Positions 24,805 through 34,649 of a stretch of 54,477 bases of DNA are shown here, in pieces. Origin of the DNA: Gemmatimonadota bacterium. GTDB taxonomy: Bacteria; Latescibacterota; UBA2968; UBA8231. Below the pieces are notes generated by a model that saw nothing but the letters and a program-made list of their open reading frames with translations, was not told the origin of the DNA and did no database searches. The stretch is from positions 1-54,477 of the forward strand of contig VXOR01000097.1 in assembly GCA_009840005.1 (NCBI GenBank). Direction: 5' to 3'. Position 1 is the first letter of the stretch. Each line of letters begins with the position of its first letter. A program made the position numbers and the translations under genes.

Positions 24805-25566
24805 TCAGTACGGCAAATCGGCAAAGCGCGATAGCACGTCCGGCCCGTCGTGGGTGACGGCCACGGTGTGTTCGTATTGGGCCGAGAGCTTGCCGTCGGT
24901 GGTGACGGCAGTCCAGTCGTCGTCGAGTACGCGCGTGTCGTGTGCGCCTTCGTTGACCATCGGCTCAATGGTAAAGACCATGCCGTTTTGCAGGCGGCGA
25001 CCCGTGCCAGCCTTGCCGTAGTGGAGCAATTGGGGTTCCTCGTGGAAGTTGCGGCCAATGCCGTGGCCGCAATACGTGCGCACAATGGAAAAGCCGTGCG
25101 CTTCGACATAGCTTTGGATGGCGTGGCCAATGTCGCCGAGGCGTCGCCCGGGCGTGCAGAAGGCCAACCCTTCCTCCAAGCTCTGGCGCGTAGCGTCGAG
25201 CAAGCGTTGGGCCTTGGAGGTCACGCAGCCGACTTTCATGGTGACGTTCATGTCGCCGTGAAAGCCTTCCTTTTTAACGGCGATGTCAACGGCGAGGATG
25301 TCCCCTTCTTGCAGGACGCGGTCTCCGGGAATGCCGTGGACGACTTCGTCATTGACCGAGACGCAGATGCTGCGGGGAAAGCCGCGATAGCCCAAGGCAC
25401 TGGCGACTGCTCCTTGGTTGCGGATGTAGCGGTCGGCTATTTGGTCGAGGTGGAGGGTGGTGACTCCGGGTGCGAGGGCCTCTTCGACGCGGAGCATGGC
25501 TTCGGCGGCGATGCGGCAACTAGCGCGGATGCGGTCGATTTCCAAGGGAGATTTGAGATGTACCAT
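24805..25566 (-). CDS. map: Methionine aminopeptidase, type I
   Basis: 253 residues, the normal bacterial MetAP-I length. It removes the initiator methionine from nascent proteins. The five metal ligands are visible: Asp in LAVDIAVKKEG, Asp in GFHGDMNVTMKVG, His in CGHGIGRNFHEEP, Glu in FTIEPMVN and Glu in QYEHTVAV. The substrate His in EVVHGIPGDRVL is also present. In HGDMNVT the usual Ser/Thr-x-Arg-Thr is replaced, a mild variation. The small 97-residue gene follows. Confidence 0.95.
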   Translation of the reverse strand: MVHLKSPLEIDRIRASCRIAAEAMLRVEEALAPGVTTLHLDQIADRYIRNQGAVASALGYRGFPRSICVSVNDEVVHGIPGDRVLQEGDILAVDIAVKKEGFHGDMNVTMKVGCVTSKAQRLLDATRQSLEEGLAFCTPGRRLGDIGHAIQSYVEAHGFSIVRTYCGHGIGRNFHEEPQLLHYGKAGTGRRLQNGMVFTIEPMVNEGAHDTRVLDDDWTAVTTDGKLSAQYEHTVAVTHDGPDVLSRFADLPY

Positions 25567-25650
25567 ATAGGGATTAAAAATCGGGCATGGAGCGAAAGAA
25601 TGTCAAGTTCTCATGCTTAGTGACTCTTAAAACGCAACCAGCTAGCGACC

Positions 25651-26673
25651 ATGAAAACGCCTCGCGTATCCATACTACTGCCCGTGTTCAATGCAGCCAC
25701 CACGCTGGCGGAAACGCTAGCGAGCATCCAAGCGCAAAGCTGCGGAGATTTCGAGGTCGTAGCCATAGATGACGGCTCGGAGGACGACAGCGGCGACATG
25801 CTGTTGGAATGGAGTCGCCGCGATCGCCGCTTCAGGGTGTTGCTGTCCGACCACCGAGGCATTGTCGAGGCTCCCAACCGAGGCTTGGCCTTGTGTCGGG
25901 GCGCGTACGTGGCGCGCATGGACGCCGACGACCGGATGCACCCGGTGCGCTTGGAAAAACAACTCGCGTGGTTGGAAGGAGATCCTAGCTTAAGTGTCGT
26001 GAGTTGTTTGGTTGAACTCTTTCCGCGCGCGGAGACCGGGGAGGGGATGTTGGTGTACGAGGCTTGGTTAAACGGCTTGGTGGATAGCGCGACGATTGAA
26101 CGAGAGTTTTTCGTCGAGAGTCCCATCGCCAATCCGTCGGCCATGATGCGCCGCAAGGAGTTGGTGGCCTTGGGCGGCTACCAAGACCGGGGATGGCCGG
26201 AGGACTACGATCTATGGTTGCGCTATCGGGCGGCGGGCCGGCGCTTTGCCAAGGTGCCGGAAGTCTTGCACTACTGGCGCGAGCATCCGCAGCGGGCCAC
26301 GCACGTGCAGGGCCGTTACTCAGTGGAGAATTTCCTCCGCGCCAAAGCGCATTATCTTTGCGCTGGACCGCTGCAAGAGCGGGACGGACTAGTCGTCTGG
26401 GGTGCGGGCAAGACTGGTCGCCGGCTCGCCAAGCACCTAGAGCGCGAAGGCCGTGCTCCCGATGTATTTGTCGATATTGCGCCCAAGAAAATCGGCGGCA
26501 CCTTGCGGCGCAAGCCCGTGATCGGGCCGGATGACTTGCCGATGTGGTGGACGCGCCACGACCGCCCGATCCTCTTGGCGGCCGTGGCATCGCGGGGGGC
26601 GCGGGCGCTGATTCGGGAGGCGTTGGGTGAATTGGGATTAGTAGAGGGAAGAAATTTTTTATGTGTAGCTTAA
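25651..26673 (+). CDS. Family 2 glycosyltransferase with C-terminal nucleotide-binding-like domain
   Basis: 340 residues. The N-terminal GT-A domain (1-230) has VSILLPVFNAA, VVAIDDGSEDDS and the metal-binding ARMDADDRMHP, with GWPEDYDLWLRY as the acceptor-site acidic motif. The C-terminal 90 residues begin VVWGAGKTGRRLAKHLER, a Rossmann-like glycine motif. They continue as FVDIAPKKIGG and end VEGRNFLCVA, resembling the C-terminal domain attached to some GT2 and C-methyltransferase proteins. No RBS is obvious before the ATG. Divergent from map; the TIM-barrel gene follows 16 bases later. Confidence 0.88.
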   Translation: MKTPRVSILLPVFNAATTLAETLASIQAQSCGDFEVVAIDDGSEDDSGDMLLEWSRRDRRFRVLLSDHRGIVEAPNRGLALCRGAYVARMDADDRMHPVRLEKQLAWLEGDPSLSVVSCLVELFPRAETGEGMLVYEAWLNGLVDSATIEREFFVESPIANPSAMMRRKELVALGGYQDRGWPEDYDLWLRYRAAGRRFAKVPEVLHYWREHPQRATHVQGRYSVENFLRAKAHYLCAGPLQERDGLVVWGAGKTGRRLAKHLEREGRAPDVFVDIAPKKIGGTLRRKPVIGPDDLPMWWTRHDRPILLAAVASRGARALIREALGELGLVEGRNFLCVA

Positions 26674-26689
26674 CGAGAAAGGAAGCAAC

Positions 26690-27502
26690 ATGACGGTGCA
26701 ATACGCGCTCAACACATCGACGATTCGCCCGGCGTCGCTGATGGAGAAAATCCACATTGCCGGACAGACCGGCTATCGGGGCATCGAGCTGTGGAACGAC
26801 GACTTGACCGCGCACGAGCAGCGGGGCGGTTCGCTCGCGGATGTGCGGCAGGCACTGGCCGACTACGGGTTGGCAGTGCCGACGGTCATTGCACTCCACG
26901 GCTGGTTGGGGGCTGAGGGCGCGGAGCGAGTGCAGGCCTTGGAGGAGGTTCGGCGGCGGATGGCGCAGGCCGTAGCGGTGGGGGCCGAGTTTATCGTCGC
27001 CAGCCCGCCGCTGGATGCCTGCGATCTGAGCCGAGGCGGGGCTGATTATCGCGAGTTACTGGAGATCGGTAGAGAAATCGGCGTGCGGCCGGCGATGGAG
27101 TACTTAGGCTTTGTGCAAAGCGTGTACACCATTGACCAAGCCTGGCAGATTGCCACCGACGCCGATCATTCAGATGCCAGTTTGATCATGGACCCGTTCC
27201 ACATTCTACGAGGCGGTGGCCCGGTTGCGAGCATCGCCAAGGTACCTGGCGACAAGGTCGCGGTCTGGCACTGGAACGATGCCCCAGGCGACAAGCCTTT
27301 TGCCGAACAAAGCGACGCCGACCGAGTGATGCCGGGCGATGGAGTCGGACCATTGCGCGAAATCGAGCGGCTGGCGCAAGCGCAGGGATACGAGGGGTTT
27401 GTGTCGCTGGAGCTGTTCAATCCGGGGTTATGGGAGCAAGACCCGGCGGACGTCGCTCGGATTGGTCTGGAGAAGATGCGGGCGTATTTCGCTGATTTGT
27501 AG
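26690..27502 (+). CDS. Sugar phosphate isomerase/epimerase (AP-endonuclease-2-like TIM barrel)
   Basis: 270 residues with a complete xylose-isomerase-like TIM barrel. Strand ends carry ALNTSTIRP, YRGIELWNDD, SPPLDACD, AMEYLGF, IMDPFHILRGG, VWHWNDAP and VSLELFNPGLW. The acidic and His residues on these strand ends are the usual metal site. Members isomerise sugars, inosose or hydroxypyruvate-type compounds, and the substrate is not readable here. AAGGAAG precedes the ATG. It is 16 bases after the GT2 gene. Confidence 0.85.
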   Translation: MTVQYALNTSTIRPASLMEKIHIAGQTGYRGIELWNDDLTAHEQRGGSLADVRQALADYGLAVPTVIALHGWLGAEGAERVQALEEVRRRMAQAVAVGAEFIVASPPLDACDLSRGGADYRELLEIGREIGVRPAMEYLGFVQSVYTIDQAWQIATDADHSDASLIMDPFHILRGGGPVASIAKVPGDKVAVWHWNDAPGDKPFAEQSDADRVMPGDGVGPLREIERLAQAQGYEGFVSLELFNPGLWEQDPADVARIGLEKMRAYFADL

Positions 27503-27544
27503 CTCTACTATCTATGGGCAGGCAATTAGCTGGAGAAGCGCAAA

Positions 27545-29149
27545 TTAGTGCTGCTGCGCTGATTCAACCCTACTGGTCAGGTTGCTGAGCCCCTCCTCGA
27601 TAGCCCTGCGATCCTCGGGCAGCAAAAAATCTACCATTCGGAAGAGGAATACCATCCCTTTTCGCTCCGCAAAGTTCCTGCGTTGAGTCGCTTCGAATTG
27701 GGAAATATCCTCTATTTGTCGGCCCATGAGTTCGGCCACGTAGCGACGCAATACTGCCGGCGGTTCTCGGTAGGGCATATTGCGCAAGAAGAGTATCAGG
27801 TCATTGCGGTAGAAGACGCGGTCCCACAGCGAATAACCGAGTTGGTGGGCATAGGCTTCATAGTTTTTCAGCTTACCTGTATCGCCTTCTCCCCAGTTTG
27901 CACTGACAGCACTCTGCGCCAGATCCTCGACCATAGAGCGGGCAATTAGGTAATGCCCATGCACAGTTGGATGCAAGTACTCAGTGATCAATTCGTTTCC
28001 GACAATGCCGTGCGGTGAGTTGGCAGCAAAGACTTTTTCCACATCGCTCAACAGGATTTGATCCTCGGCCGCGCCGGCCAGCTTGCGGATGATCTGATTG
28101 AATACCGCGGGGGCGCGAAAAGGTAGCCTGTCCATGTCGCGGGCGTAGACAAAGGCCTTGTGGGCCTTGCTGTACTCCCCGCGCCTATAGTGCAATCGGC
28201 CCAATTCAAAGTGGATGCTGGCGCAATAGGGGTCCTCATCGAGCGCTTCCTCGCAGAGGTCTATGGCTTCCTGTAGTCGGCCTTGGCGTACTAGGCCGTC
28301 CAGCTCTTGCGATAAATCCCCGCCATCGCAGTCCGAGCGCAGCGGATAGAAGTCCTTTAGATTGGCAACGAGAGTCGAGGTCAGCACCGGAGTCCCGTGC
28401 TGACGGGCCTGTAGCAGTATTTCCCCTAGATTATCCCGGTAGTTTTCCGCAGTGACTCGGTGTTCATCATCTAGCAGACCAATTTCTCTGCCGACCAGAT
28501 GGAGTCCGAACTTTTCCTCTGCGGGGCTCCACCACTTTTGCAGACGGTAGATCGCCTCGCTGAGAAAGTAGTAGATTCTGGAGCGCTGCAACTCCATGTA
28601 GAGCCGGATCCAGGTCCGGTTGTTGCCGAATTTGCGGAAGGGTGTGGTGACCCCGTAAGGGCCGACAAATTCGTTGTGTCCTGCGTAGAGGATGATCAAG
28701 TCCGGCTCATACCCGACGACTTCGGCTGCGAAGTCCAGCAGACAGAAGGTATTGATGGCGGTCATGCCGCAGTTGATGACCTCGAAGTGTCTGTCCGGAT
28801 AGACATCAGCCAGCATTTCTGCGAGAAAATGCGGAAAAGCCGTATTGGGCGGGTTGGGAAAACCGAGCAGCGTAGAGGCCCCTAGGACGAAAATGCGCAC
28901 TGCGTCAGGTGGTTTTTTTTGTGGGAAACTCGGATCGTACGGTACGGGACGCCGATACTGCTGCTGAAAGAAACGGTGGCCGACGTGCGGGTTGACCTCG
29001 TATACGACCTCTCTATCTCGGTGGGAAGTCAGAAAAAGCCGACTGGAAGGGCCTGCATCCGCTAGGTAGAGGGCAACTTCCAGCAGTACTAAAGCCCCTA
29101 TCCCCACCAGAACCGCCAGAAGATTCAGGAGGAGCGATTTCTTCAGCAT
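27545..29149 (-). CDS. Membrane-anchored SGNH/GDSL hydrolase with TPR-like region
   Basis: 534 residues. Residues 8-30 form an N-terminal membrane anchor. The SGNH domain follows: block I is FVLGASTLLGFP (Ser92 nucleophile, GAST in place of GDS), block II INCGMTAINT, block III YAGHNEFVG (Asn159). Block V near residue 390 reads ITEYLHPTVHGHYLIA, with Glu where the DxxH Asp usually is. Between blocks III and V sits a helical TPR-like segment (DLCEEALDEDPYCASIHFELGRLHYRRGEYSKAHKAF region). The fold suggests an esterase or acetylesterase acting outside the cytoplasmic membrane, possibly on surface glycans. It opens the surface-gene block and is 25 bases downstream of the first FlgD-Ig paralogue. 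Confidence 0.82.
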   Translation of the reverse strand: MLKKSLLLNLLAVLVGIGALVLLEVALYLADAGPSSRLFLTSHRDREVVYEVNPHVGHRFFQQQYRRPVPYDPSFPQKKPPDAVRIFVLGASTLLGFPNPPNTAFPHFLAEMLADVYPDRHFEVINCGMTAINTFCLLDFAAEVVGYEPDLIILYAGHNEFVGPYGVTTPFRKFGNNRTWIRLYMELQRSRIYYFLSEAIYRLQKWWSPAEEKFGLHLVGREIGLLDDEHRVTAENYRDNLGEILLQARQHGTPVLTSTLVANLKDFYPLRSDCDGGDLSQELDGLVRQGRLQEAIDLCEEALDEDPYCASIHFELGRLHYRRGEYSKAHKAFVYARDMDRLPFRAPAVFNQIIRKLAGAAEDQILLSDVEKVFAANSPHGIVGNELITEYLHPTVHGHYLIARSMVEDLAQSAVSANWGEGDTGKLKNYEAYAHQLGYSLWDRVFYRNDLILFLRNMPYREPPAVLRRYVAELMGRQIEDISQFEATQRRNFAERKGMVFLFRMVDFLLPEDRRAIEEGLSNLTSRVESAQQH

Positions 29150-29174
29150 TGATGAGCCAACGCCACCCAGCTAC

Positions 29175-32100
29175 CTAATACACCACAGCAATCACCCGAT
29201 AGTCCACCGTGTGGGTAGCCTCCACTGCGTCCGCATCCACCCCGATCTTACACAGATAGAGGCCGGGCGGAACTACCTGCTCTGCCTCGTCCCAGCCGTT
29301 CCACACCGCGCTGTGTTCGCCAAACCCCATCTGGGATTTGTGCCAGACTCGACGGCCGCTGAGGTCGAAAATCTCGACCCGTACTTCGCGATTTGCATTG
29401 AGGTTGCCTAGGGAGAAGCGGATCTGCAACTGGTCGTTGACGCCGTCGGCGTTGGGGGTAAAGGGATTGGGCGAAATATCCACCTCCCGCACCACTTGGG
29501 CACTAAGCGGGACGGCGATACTCATCGTGTTTCCCTCTCTTAGAGAGGTCGCATTCCCGGCATCTACCTGCTGCCATATTGCCGGCCCACCGGCATCGCG
29601 GATTGATGCGTCGATCGTGCTTCCATTCAATATCACCTCGGCCTTAAAACGGACCCGGACCAGTTCTCCTGCAGCTACAATCGATCCCTTCTCGTCCGTT
29701 GGCAACGCGTTGTACGCGGCTTGGGACAGCGGTTGCCCTGCCCGGTCGAAGGGAAATTCTCCCCCCTTGCCGATTAGCTTGCGAAAATAGAGAGTCTCCC
29801 CTTTCAGAGAATCCTCCAGACTCTTGTACTGAAAATTGGTGACTTCTTCCTGGATAAGCGTGCCATCCGGGTTCTCACCGACAATTTGGAAATAGACCGT
29901 GCTCCCCCGCTGCTCTAAGGGTAGGCTCAAATAAGTGAGCTGGTTCAACGGGCGACCGTCCTCATCCACGGGGATTTCTTCCCCCTCTGCCAAGATGAGC
30001 CGATTGTAGAACCGCGATTTCTCCGATTGGGGCAACAGGCCGACCTTGTGCGGCAGACGCATCAGCAATTTGGATCTGGCCGCATCGGCATCCCCGGCGG
30101 CGATTCCTCCCTCGAAGACTTTGAGCGTATCACCGGAGACGGGATCAATCAGGGCCTGAAAGCGCTCTCCGGCATCGTCGAACCAGTAATCCTTCTCTCC
30201 CGCGACCAGACGCCACCCGAGCTCGGTGAAGTTCTGTCCAGTGCCATTTTGCAAGTCCTCCTCCGACCCTAGGCTCACATCTAGGAGTTCGATCTCCTGA
30301 ATAGGATCGGCATCAATGAGGATCTCGTCGAAGCGCCGACTCCCCTGACCATCGGGCTCGCGCTCCACAAAGGTGGGATTGAGGTAGACTTCAAAATCCT
30401 GTAGCGTGCCCAGAGATACCTCGTTGGGCCAGATTTCGCCGGTTGCTCGGCGGGCCACCGGCGGGAGAAAATGCACCCGTACGGAGCGGACATTAGCGGC
30501 CATGTCAGGGGCCCGGGAAGCCATCTTTACCTGAATTTGCAAAAACCGCCTCGGACTGGGAGAAGTGATGGGATCGCCCGACTCGATGTATTTCTGACTC
30601 CAGGGACTCCATCCACCTCCCGGGATCCTGCTGGTGACCACAGGACCTTGGAACTTGGTGGGCAATTTATTGTAGTCCGCTTCGGTCTTGGAGTCGCCGC
30701 CGCTGCCGTAGTATTCGGTTCTCTCTATCAAACGGTCTCCGGTGCGGGTGCGGATTTCCACATCGACTAGATCGGGATCGGGGATATCAGCTTCCCACTC
30801 TATCTTGCCTAGGATGAACGCGCCCGGCAACTCGATCATGGGTGAAGTCAGAACAACCTCTGGGGGATACCCCTCGCCAAAGACCTGCACTTCCCTGAAC
30901 CCGTCCGCGAGAATCCCACTCCCCGCGGCGCGCTGGAAATCTACCGTGGACCGGGACCACAAGTAGCGCACCCGCGTGGGACGCTCCAAGAGTTGTTCGT
31001 AATTTACCCGAGTCTGGCCTTTCTCGCTCCGGTCTATTTGCGTCCACTTCAGATTGCCGTTGGTATCTCTGCTGCCGTCCGAGACGCGGGTCAAGTACTC
31101 ATGGCTGCTAGAAATACTTCCCACCCAGCGCAATTGATCGATCCAGAAGACGGCTCCGAGGTCTACGATGAGTGTGCCTCTATCCTCAAAACGGGGGTCT
31201 GGTTGCCAGACCTCCTGCCTAAAATGGGTGTCGTAGATCCCGTCAAATCCCTCTGCCGCCGTCAATGGCCCGAGCAGGTTGACACTGCCGCCGCCCTCGA
31301 TAACGCCTAGGGCGATATTGTTCCCCTGGGCCCACACCTCGATATCCGCTAGGCGGGGGCGTTCCCGCTGGTAGTAGACCAGCCGGCTCTGGCGATCGGC
31401 GGGAACCTGATCGAAGACCGCTTCGTCCACCTTGATCTCTTTGCCAATCGCATTCACAATGAAGTAATCGATGCCCCCCTGGTCCCCCAGAGGCAGATCC
31501 ATATATTCTCGCTCGGAGACCTCCTTGAACTTGTCAAATTTGCTGTCCGTGATTTGGATGCGTAGCCGGTGTACTAGCAGGTAATTCCTACTCGGATCGT
31601 TTGCAACCAAATTGTCGAACTCGACTACTCGCCGATCTTCATTGGGTGTCACCGTGCGCGCAGTTAGGCTCAAAGTGGCGTCCCGCTTTTGCGAAGGCGT
31701 GGTGAGGATGCGGAACTGGCGGAATGGCTCGCCTACTTCTTCGTCCACAAAGCGCAGCACGATCTTCGAGACCGGCACCACCCGACCCAACTCCACATCC
31801 ACGTACCACTTTTCTAGGGAGCGGCTGTTGTACTGGATCCGCCGCCCACTGGTGCTGGTCTGCTCGTAGGTATCCCGGTCCACGCGCCGCTCTTGGCCGG
31901 CCTCGTCTTTGGCAAAATAATAAATGGCCCCCTGTTCTCCCGGCGGCAGGGCATGGTACTCTTCTTCGCTCACCTCGGTACTCGGCTCCCAGTAGGTACT
32001 CGGATCGCCGTCGAGGATATTGGCGGCCATTTCCGAGTGGTAGGGTGCCTCCCTGATGCCTCCTTGGTAGAAGTGCCAGATCACGGGATCGCCTACCTCT

Positions 32101-32537
32101 ATGCCTTTCTTTGCGTCCGCTTTCATGTGCAAAATTGGGGCACCGGCTACATAGGCCGGGCCCGTGACTATGTTGAGCGGCAGCGAGGCACCCTCTCGGT
32201 TCAGGGTCCGGACCAGTTTATCATATGCTTTCTGATCGCCAATCCTGATGCGGAACCGCTCCGTATCTTCTATGACGTTGATATTTTTGCTAATGCGGCG
32301 CGGCGCGGCCGTGTGGGTTGCGGGATCTATTGTCACCGCGTGCTCGGGCCGGCCCCACGCTTCCCATTGCTCGGCCCGGTCCACCACGATCCCTTCCGCG
32401 GATATGCTGTAGCCCTGCTCGGGCGGCTGCGCCTGACTCCGATCCGTCCAACAGGCCAACAGGCACAGCGAGAACACAGCGAAAAAGTAGCTCTGCTCCA
32501 ATCGGGAGGTACTTTTGCAGTGAGCCATCTCGGACAT
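29175..32537 (-). CDS. Large secreted protein A: discoidin-like domains, repeat modules, FlgD-Ig C-terminus
   Basis: 1120 residues from ATG 32537, preceded by AGAGGGG. The earlier in-frame ATG at 32573 overlaps the promoter -10 and is rejected. The signal sequence ends in LLAC (a possible lipobox) or at SQA. Residues about 165-280 and 420-560 look like F5/8C (discoidin) domains (ILDGDPSTYWEP, WYVDVELGRVVPVSKIVLRF, LIVDLGAVFWIDQLRWVG). About 585-700 holds VEIRTRTGD and GGWSPWSQKY, shared with the two paralogues. The last 100 residues are a FlgD-Ig-like domain (ISPNPFTPNADGVND, EIFDLSGRRVW, PGLYLCKI) ending in RVIAVVY. A short module (YxxLPxxxQGxIxYF plus GxExxVD) recurs about five times. It is probably exported and surface-attached. 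The function is unknown. Confidence 0.8.
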   Translation of the reverse strand: MSEMAHCKSTSRLEQSYFFAVFSLCLLACWTDRSQAQPPEQGYSISAEGIVVDRAEQWEAWGRPEHAVTIDPATHTAAPRRISKNINVIEDTERFRIRIGDQKAYDKLVRTLNREGASLPLNIVTGPAYVAGAPILHMKADAKKGIEVGDPVIWHFYQGGIREAPYHSEMAANILDGDPSTYWEPSTEVSEEEYHALPPGEQGAIYYFAKDEAGQERRVDRDTYEQTSTSGRRIQYNSRSLEKWYVDVELGRVVPVSKIVLRFVDEEVGEPFRQFRILTTPSQKRDATLSLTARTVTPNEDRRVVEFDNLVANDPSRNYLLVHRLRIQITDSKFDKFKEVSEREYMDLPLGDQGGIDYFIVNAIGKEIKVDEAVFDQVPADRQSRLVYYQRERPRLADIEVWAQGNNIALGVIEGGGSVNLLGPLTAAEGFDGIYDTHFRQEVWQPDPRFEDRGTLIVDLGAVFWIDQLRWVGSISSSHEYLTRVSDGSRDTNGNLKWTQIDRSEKGQTRVNYEQLLERPTRVRYLWSRSTVDFQRAAGSGILADGFREVQVFGEGYPPEVVLTSPMIELPGAFILGKIEWEADIPDPDLVDVEIRTRTGDRLIERTEYYGSGGDSKTEADYNKLPTKFQGPVVTSRIPGGGWSPWSQKYIESGDPITSPSPRRFLQIQVKMASRAPDMAANVRSVRVHFLPPVARRATGEIWPNEVSLGTLQDFEVYLNPTFVEREPDGQGSRRFDEILIDADPIQEIELLDVSLGSEEDLQNGTGQNFTELGWRLVAGEKDYWFDDAGERFQALIDPVSGDTLKVFEGGIAAGDADAARSKLLMRLPHKVGLLPQSEKSRFYNRLILAEGEEIPVDEDGRPLNQLTYLSLPLEQRGSTVYFQIVGENPDGTLIQEEVTNFQYKSLEDSLKGETLYFRKLIGKGGEFPFDRAGQPLSQAAYNALPTDEKGSIVAAGELVRVRFKAEVILNGSTIDASIRDAGGPAIWQQVDAGNATSLREGNTMSIAVPLSAQVVREVDISPNPFTPNADGVNDQLQIRFSLGNLNANREVRVEIFDLSGRRVWHKSQMGFGEHSAVWNGWDEAEQVVPPGLYLCKIGVDADAVEATHTVDYRVIAVVY

Positions 32538-32572
32538 CCCCTCTTTACAGAGTAAGTAGGCCGACTTTGCCA

Positions 32573-32601
32573 TAAATATAAAGGGTTGGGGTGCAACTCA
32601 A
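32573..32601 (-). promoter_or_regulatory. Candidate promoter of secreted protein A
   Basis: On the minus strand, TTGAGT (32601-32596) and TATTTA (32578-32573) are spaced by 17 bases. The start site would be near 32566, giving a leader of about 30 bases to the ATG at 32537. This rules out the longer open frame starting at 32573. Confidence 0.5.
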
Positions 32602-32646
32602 ACCGAATTTCTCCTTGTTTCGTAGGACTAGACTAGGGGATTCGCA

Positions 32647-34599
32647 TTAAAAATATGCCGACAGATAATTGTACCCTCCGGGAATTTTGGTGAAATGGCT
32701 GACCGCTAGCCAGAAACCAGCGGTGACGAACTGTCCTAGAATCAACCCTAAAAAAAAGGGGCGCGTCTTCAAATACAATTGGGGACCGCCGTACTTAATC
32801 ACCACCGTCTTGATCAGCCAGGCCAGCAAGACGCTGAAAAATACGGTGCCGAAGAGCAGACTGACCGGAAAACCGAGCGGGTGAAAAGGCCACCACAAGA
32901 AGCGCTGGCGCGCCACCATCAGCAGCCCCATGATGGTGCCCCCGATGCCCGTGTAGATCCAGTTTTCCCAGTGCGGCCCTTCGGGGATTTGCATGCGAAA
33001 AGCGGCATTTTCAAATGGATAGCGCGAACCCACGCCAAAAAACCACTTATCTGTATTGATGCCGCCGTATTTATACGCTATGGCCAACATGGCCCAGACC
33101 GAACTGGCTATGGCCACCAGAATGGCTACGATCATGCCCCAGAAAATCAAACGCCGATTCCGCCTAATCGTCTCTTGGGCCAGCTTTAGACCGTTGGCGC
33201 AGGAGGCCATCACAAAGGTGAGAATGTCGCTGGCCCAGACGAACGTGAACGCCATCGCCACAATTCCCGAAGGGCCCAACGCCCGCGTCCCAAAGCCGGC
33301 CACTACGAAGTCCGAGGCCGTCATCGGGGCAAAAATGTAAACGATCCCCCCTTCGGCGACGATGCGCGTTAGACCGATGAAGAGAATGAAAGCTAGGCAA
33401 AGATAAAAGGGCGTGATCCAGGGTGGCAGTCCCGACTGCCAAATCCACACTCCCATAAAGAGCAGACTGCCCCCCAGTACCAAGACTGCCGCCCGGTAAG
33501 AGAGGATCTCGTCGCTGTCGTCAACGGCGGGGTTTTTCTTAAGCGCTTTGCTCAAGACGGCGCGCAAATGCCCTCGGGCGGTCCATAGGCCAAAGAGAAC
33601 CAAGACGATGAAGGCACCCAGTCCTTGGTGGGCGACCATGGGGCCGCCGCGGGTGTAGACACTGAGCAGCGGATCGATTTTCTGGATTCCCAGATAGGCG
33701 AAGATGCCTTGCTGGATGACGTTGAGCAGGTGGAAGAAGCACAGGCCGAAGAGGATATCTCGGTTGACGAAATAGGAAAAGCCCAGCATCTGGAAGCTCA
33801 GAATGAACGGGATCGTAATGGTATCCCCGAAAAGGGAAAGGTGCGTTCCCCAATAGAGGCGCGGGATGGAGGGGAAATAAGGGTTGAGCCCGTTGAGGCT
33901 CTGGAGGATGGCCGGTATGGCAAAACCCAGCCACATCAGCGGATTTTTGAAAAATGGCTTGATCAGCGAGGGCCCGGTAGCGGCATCTTGGATCATGGCA
34001 AGGGGAACCTGGACCACGGGAAAGACGAGGCGTTCGTGCTCGACCCACTGCTTGCGCAAGATCACCATAATGGAGATCATGGCCAAGTAGAGGGCTAGGA
34101 CGAAGGGTATCCAGTAGGCCAGAGGCCGCAGCCACAGCATCCAGGGAATGCCTTGGCCTTTGGGCGCTCCTTCAAAAAAATTCTGTATCTGGACGAAGTC
34201 GTGGTGGGGAATGATCCAGTCCGGGATGAAGGGGTGCAGCAATTCGGCCCAGTTGTTTTCGGGCGTGGCGTTGTAGATTGGACTGGTGATATCCGTCAGC
34301 AGAAAGCTGGTCAGGCCCCATTCGGGGATGGCGGTGGCCACGATCCACATGATGTAGATCAGGGCGAGTTCGGCGCGGTTGAGCATCCACGAGCGGCGGA
34401 TCAGGCCCAGTGCGGTATTGCCAAAGAAAACTAGGACGAAAAACAGAATGAGGGCCGCAGGGGTATTGAAATACGAAGCGATGCGAGAGCCTTGCAGCAC
34501 CATATTGCAGTAGAGGACACCAGCGCCGATCACCCCCGACCCCACGGCGCCGATGAGGAGCGCGCGAAAACCAAGAGCTTCGAGGGGGATTTTAGCCAA
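32647..34599 (-). CDS. Polytopic membrane protein, DUF6785/DUF6784-like (OPT-like)
   Basis: About 650 residues with at least twelve hydrophobic segments. Recognisable segments include LNRAELALIYIMW near residue 75, RLVFPVVQVPLAM, PYFPSIPRLYWGT, YTRGGPMVAHQGLGA, TRIVAEGGIVYIFAPM and WWPFHPLGFP. Together these match a membrane family common in Planctomycetes, Poribacteria and Latescibacteria (DUF6785/6784), remotely like oligopeptide transporters. Transport substrates are not known. I chose TTG 34599 because AGGAGA lies six bases upstream; the longer frame from TTG 34638 has no RBS. It lies between the parvulin lipoprotein and secreted protein A on the same strand. Confidence 0.78.
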   Translation of the reverse strand: MAKIPLEALGFRALLIGAVGSGVIGAGVLYCNMVLQGSRIASYFNTPAALILFFVLVFFGNTALGLIRRSWMLNRAELALIYIMWIVATAIPEWGLTSFLLTDITSPIYNATPENNWAELLHPFIPDWIIPHHDFVQIQNFFEGAPKGQGIPWMLWLRPLAYWIPFVLALYLAMISIMVILRKQWVEHERLVFPVVQVPLAMIQDAATGPSLIKPFFKNPLMWLGFAIPAILQSLNGLNPYFPSIPRLYWGTHLSLFGDTITIPFILSFQMLGFSYFVNRDILFGLCFFHLLNVIQQGIFAYLGIQKIDPLLSVYTRGGPMVAHQGLGAFIVLVLFGLWTARGHLRAVLSKALKKNPAVDDSDEILSYRAAVLVLGGSLLFMGVWIWQSGLPPWITPFYLCLAFILFIGLTRIVAEGGIVYIFAPMTASDFVVAGFGTRALGPSGIVAMAFTFVWASDILTFVMASCANGLKLAQETIRRNRRLIFWGMIVAILVAIASSVWAMLAIAYKYGGINTDKWFFGVGSRYPFENAAFRMQIPEGPHWENWIYTGIGGTIMGLLMVARQRFLWWPFHPLGFPVSLLFGTVFFSVLLAWLIKTVVIKYGGPQLYLKTRPFFLGLILGQFVTAGFWLAVSHFTKIPGGYNYLSAYF

Positions 34600-34649
34600 A
34601 GCAGATCTCCTGCACTTGGAACGTTGCGACTCTGGCAATTTTTATTTGC

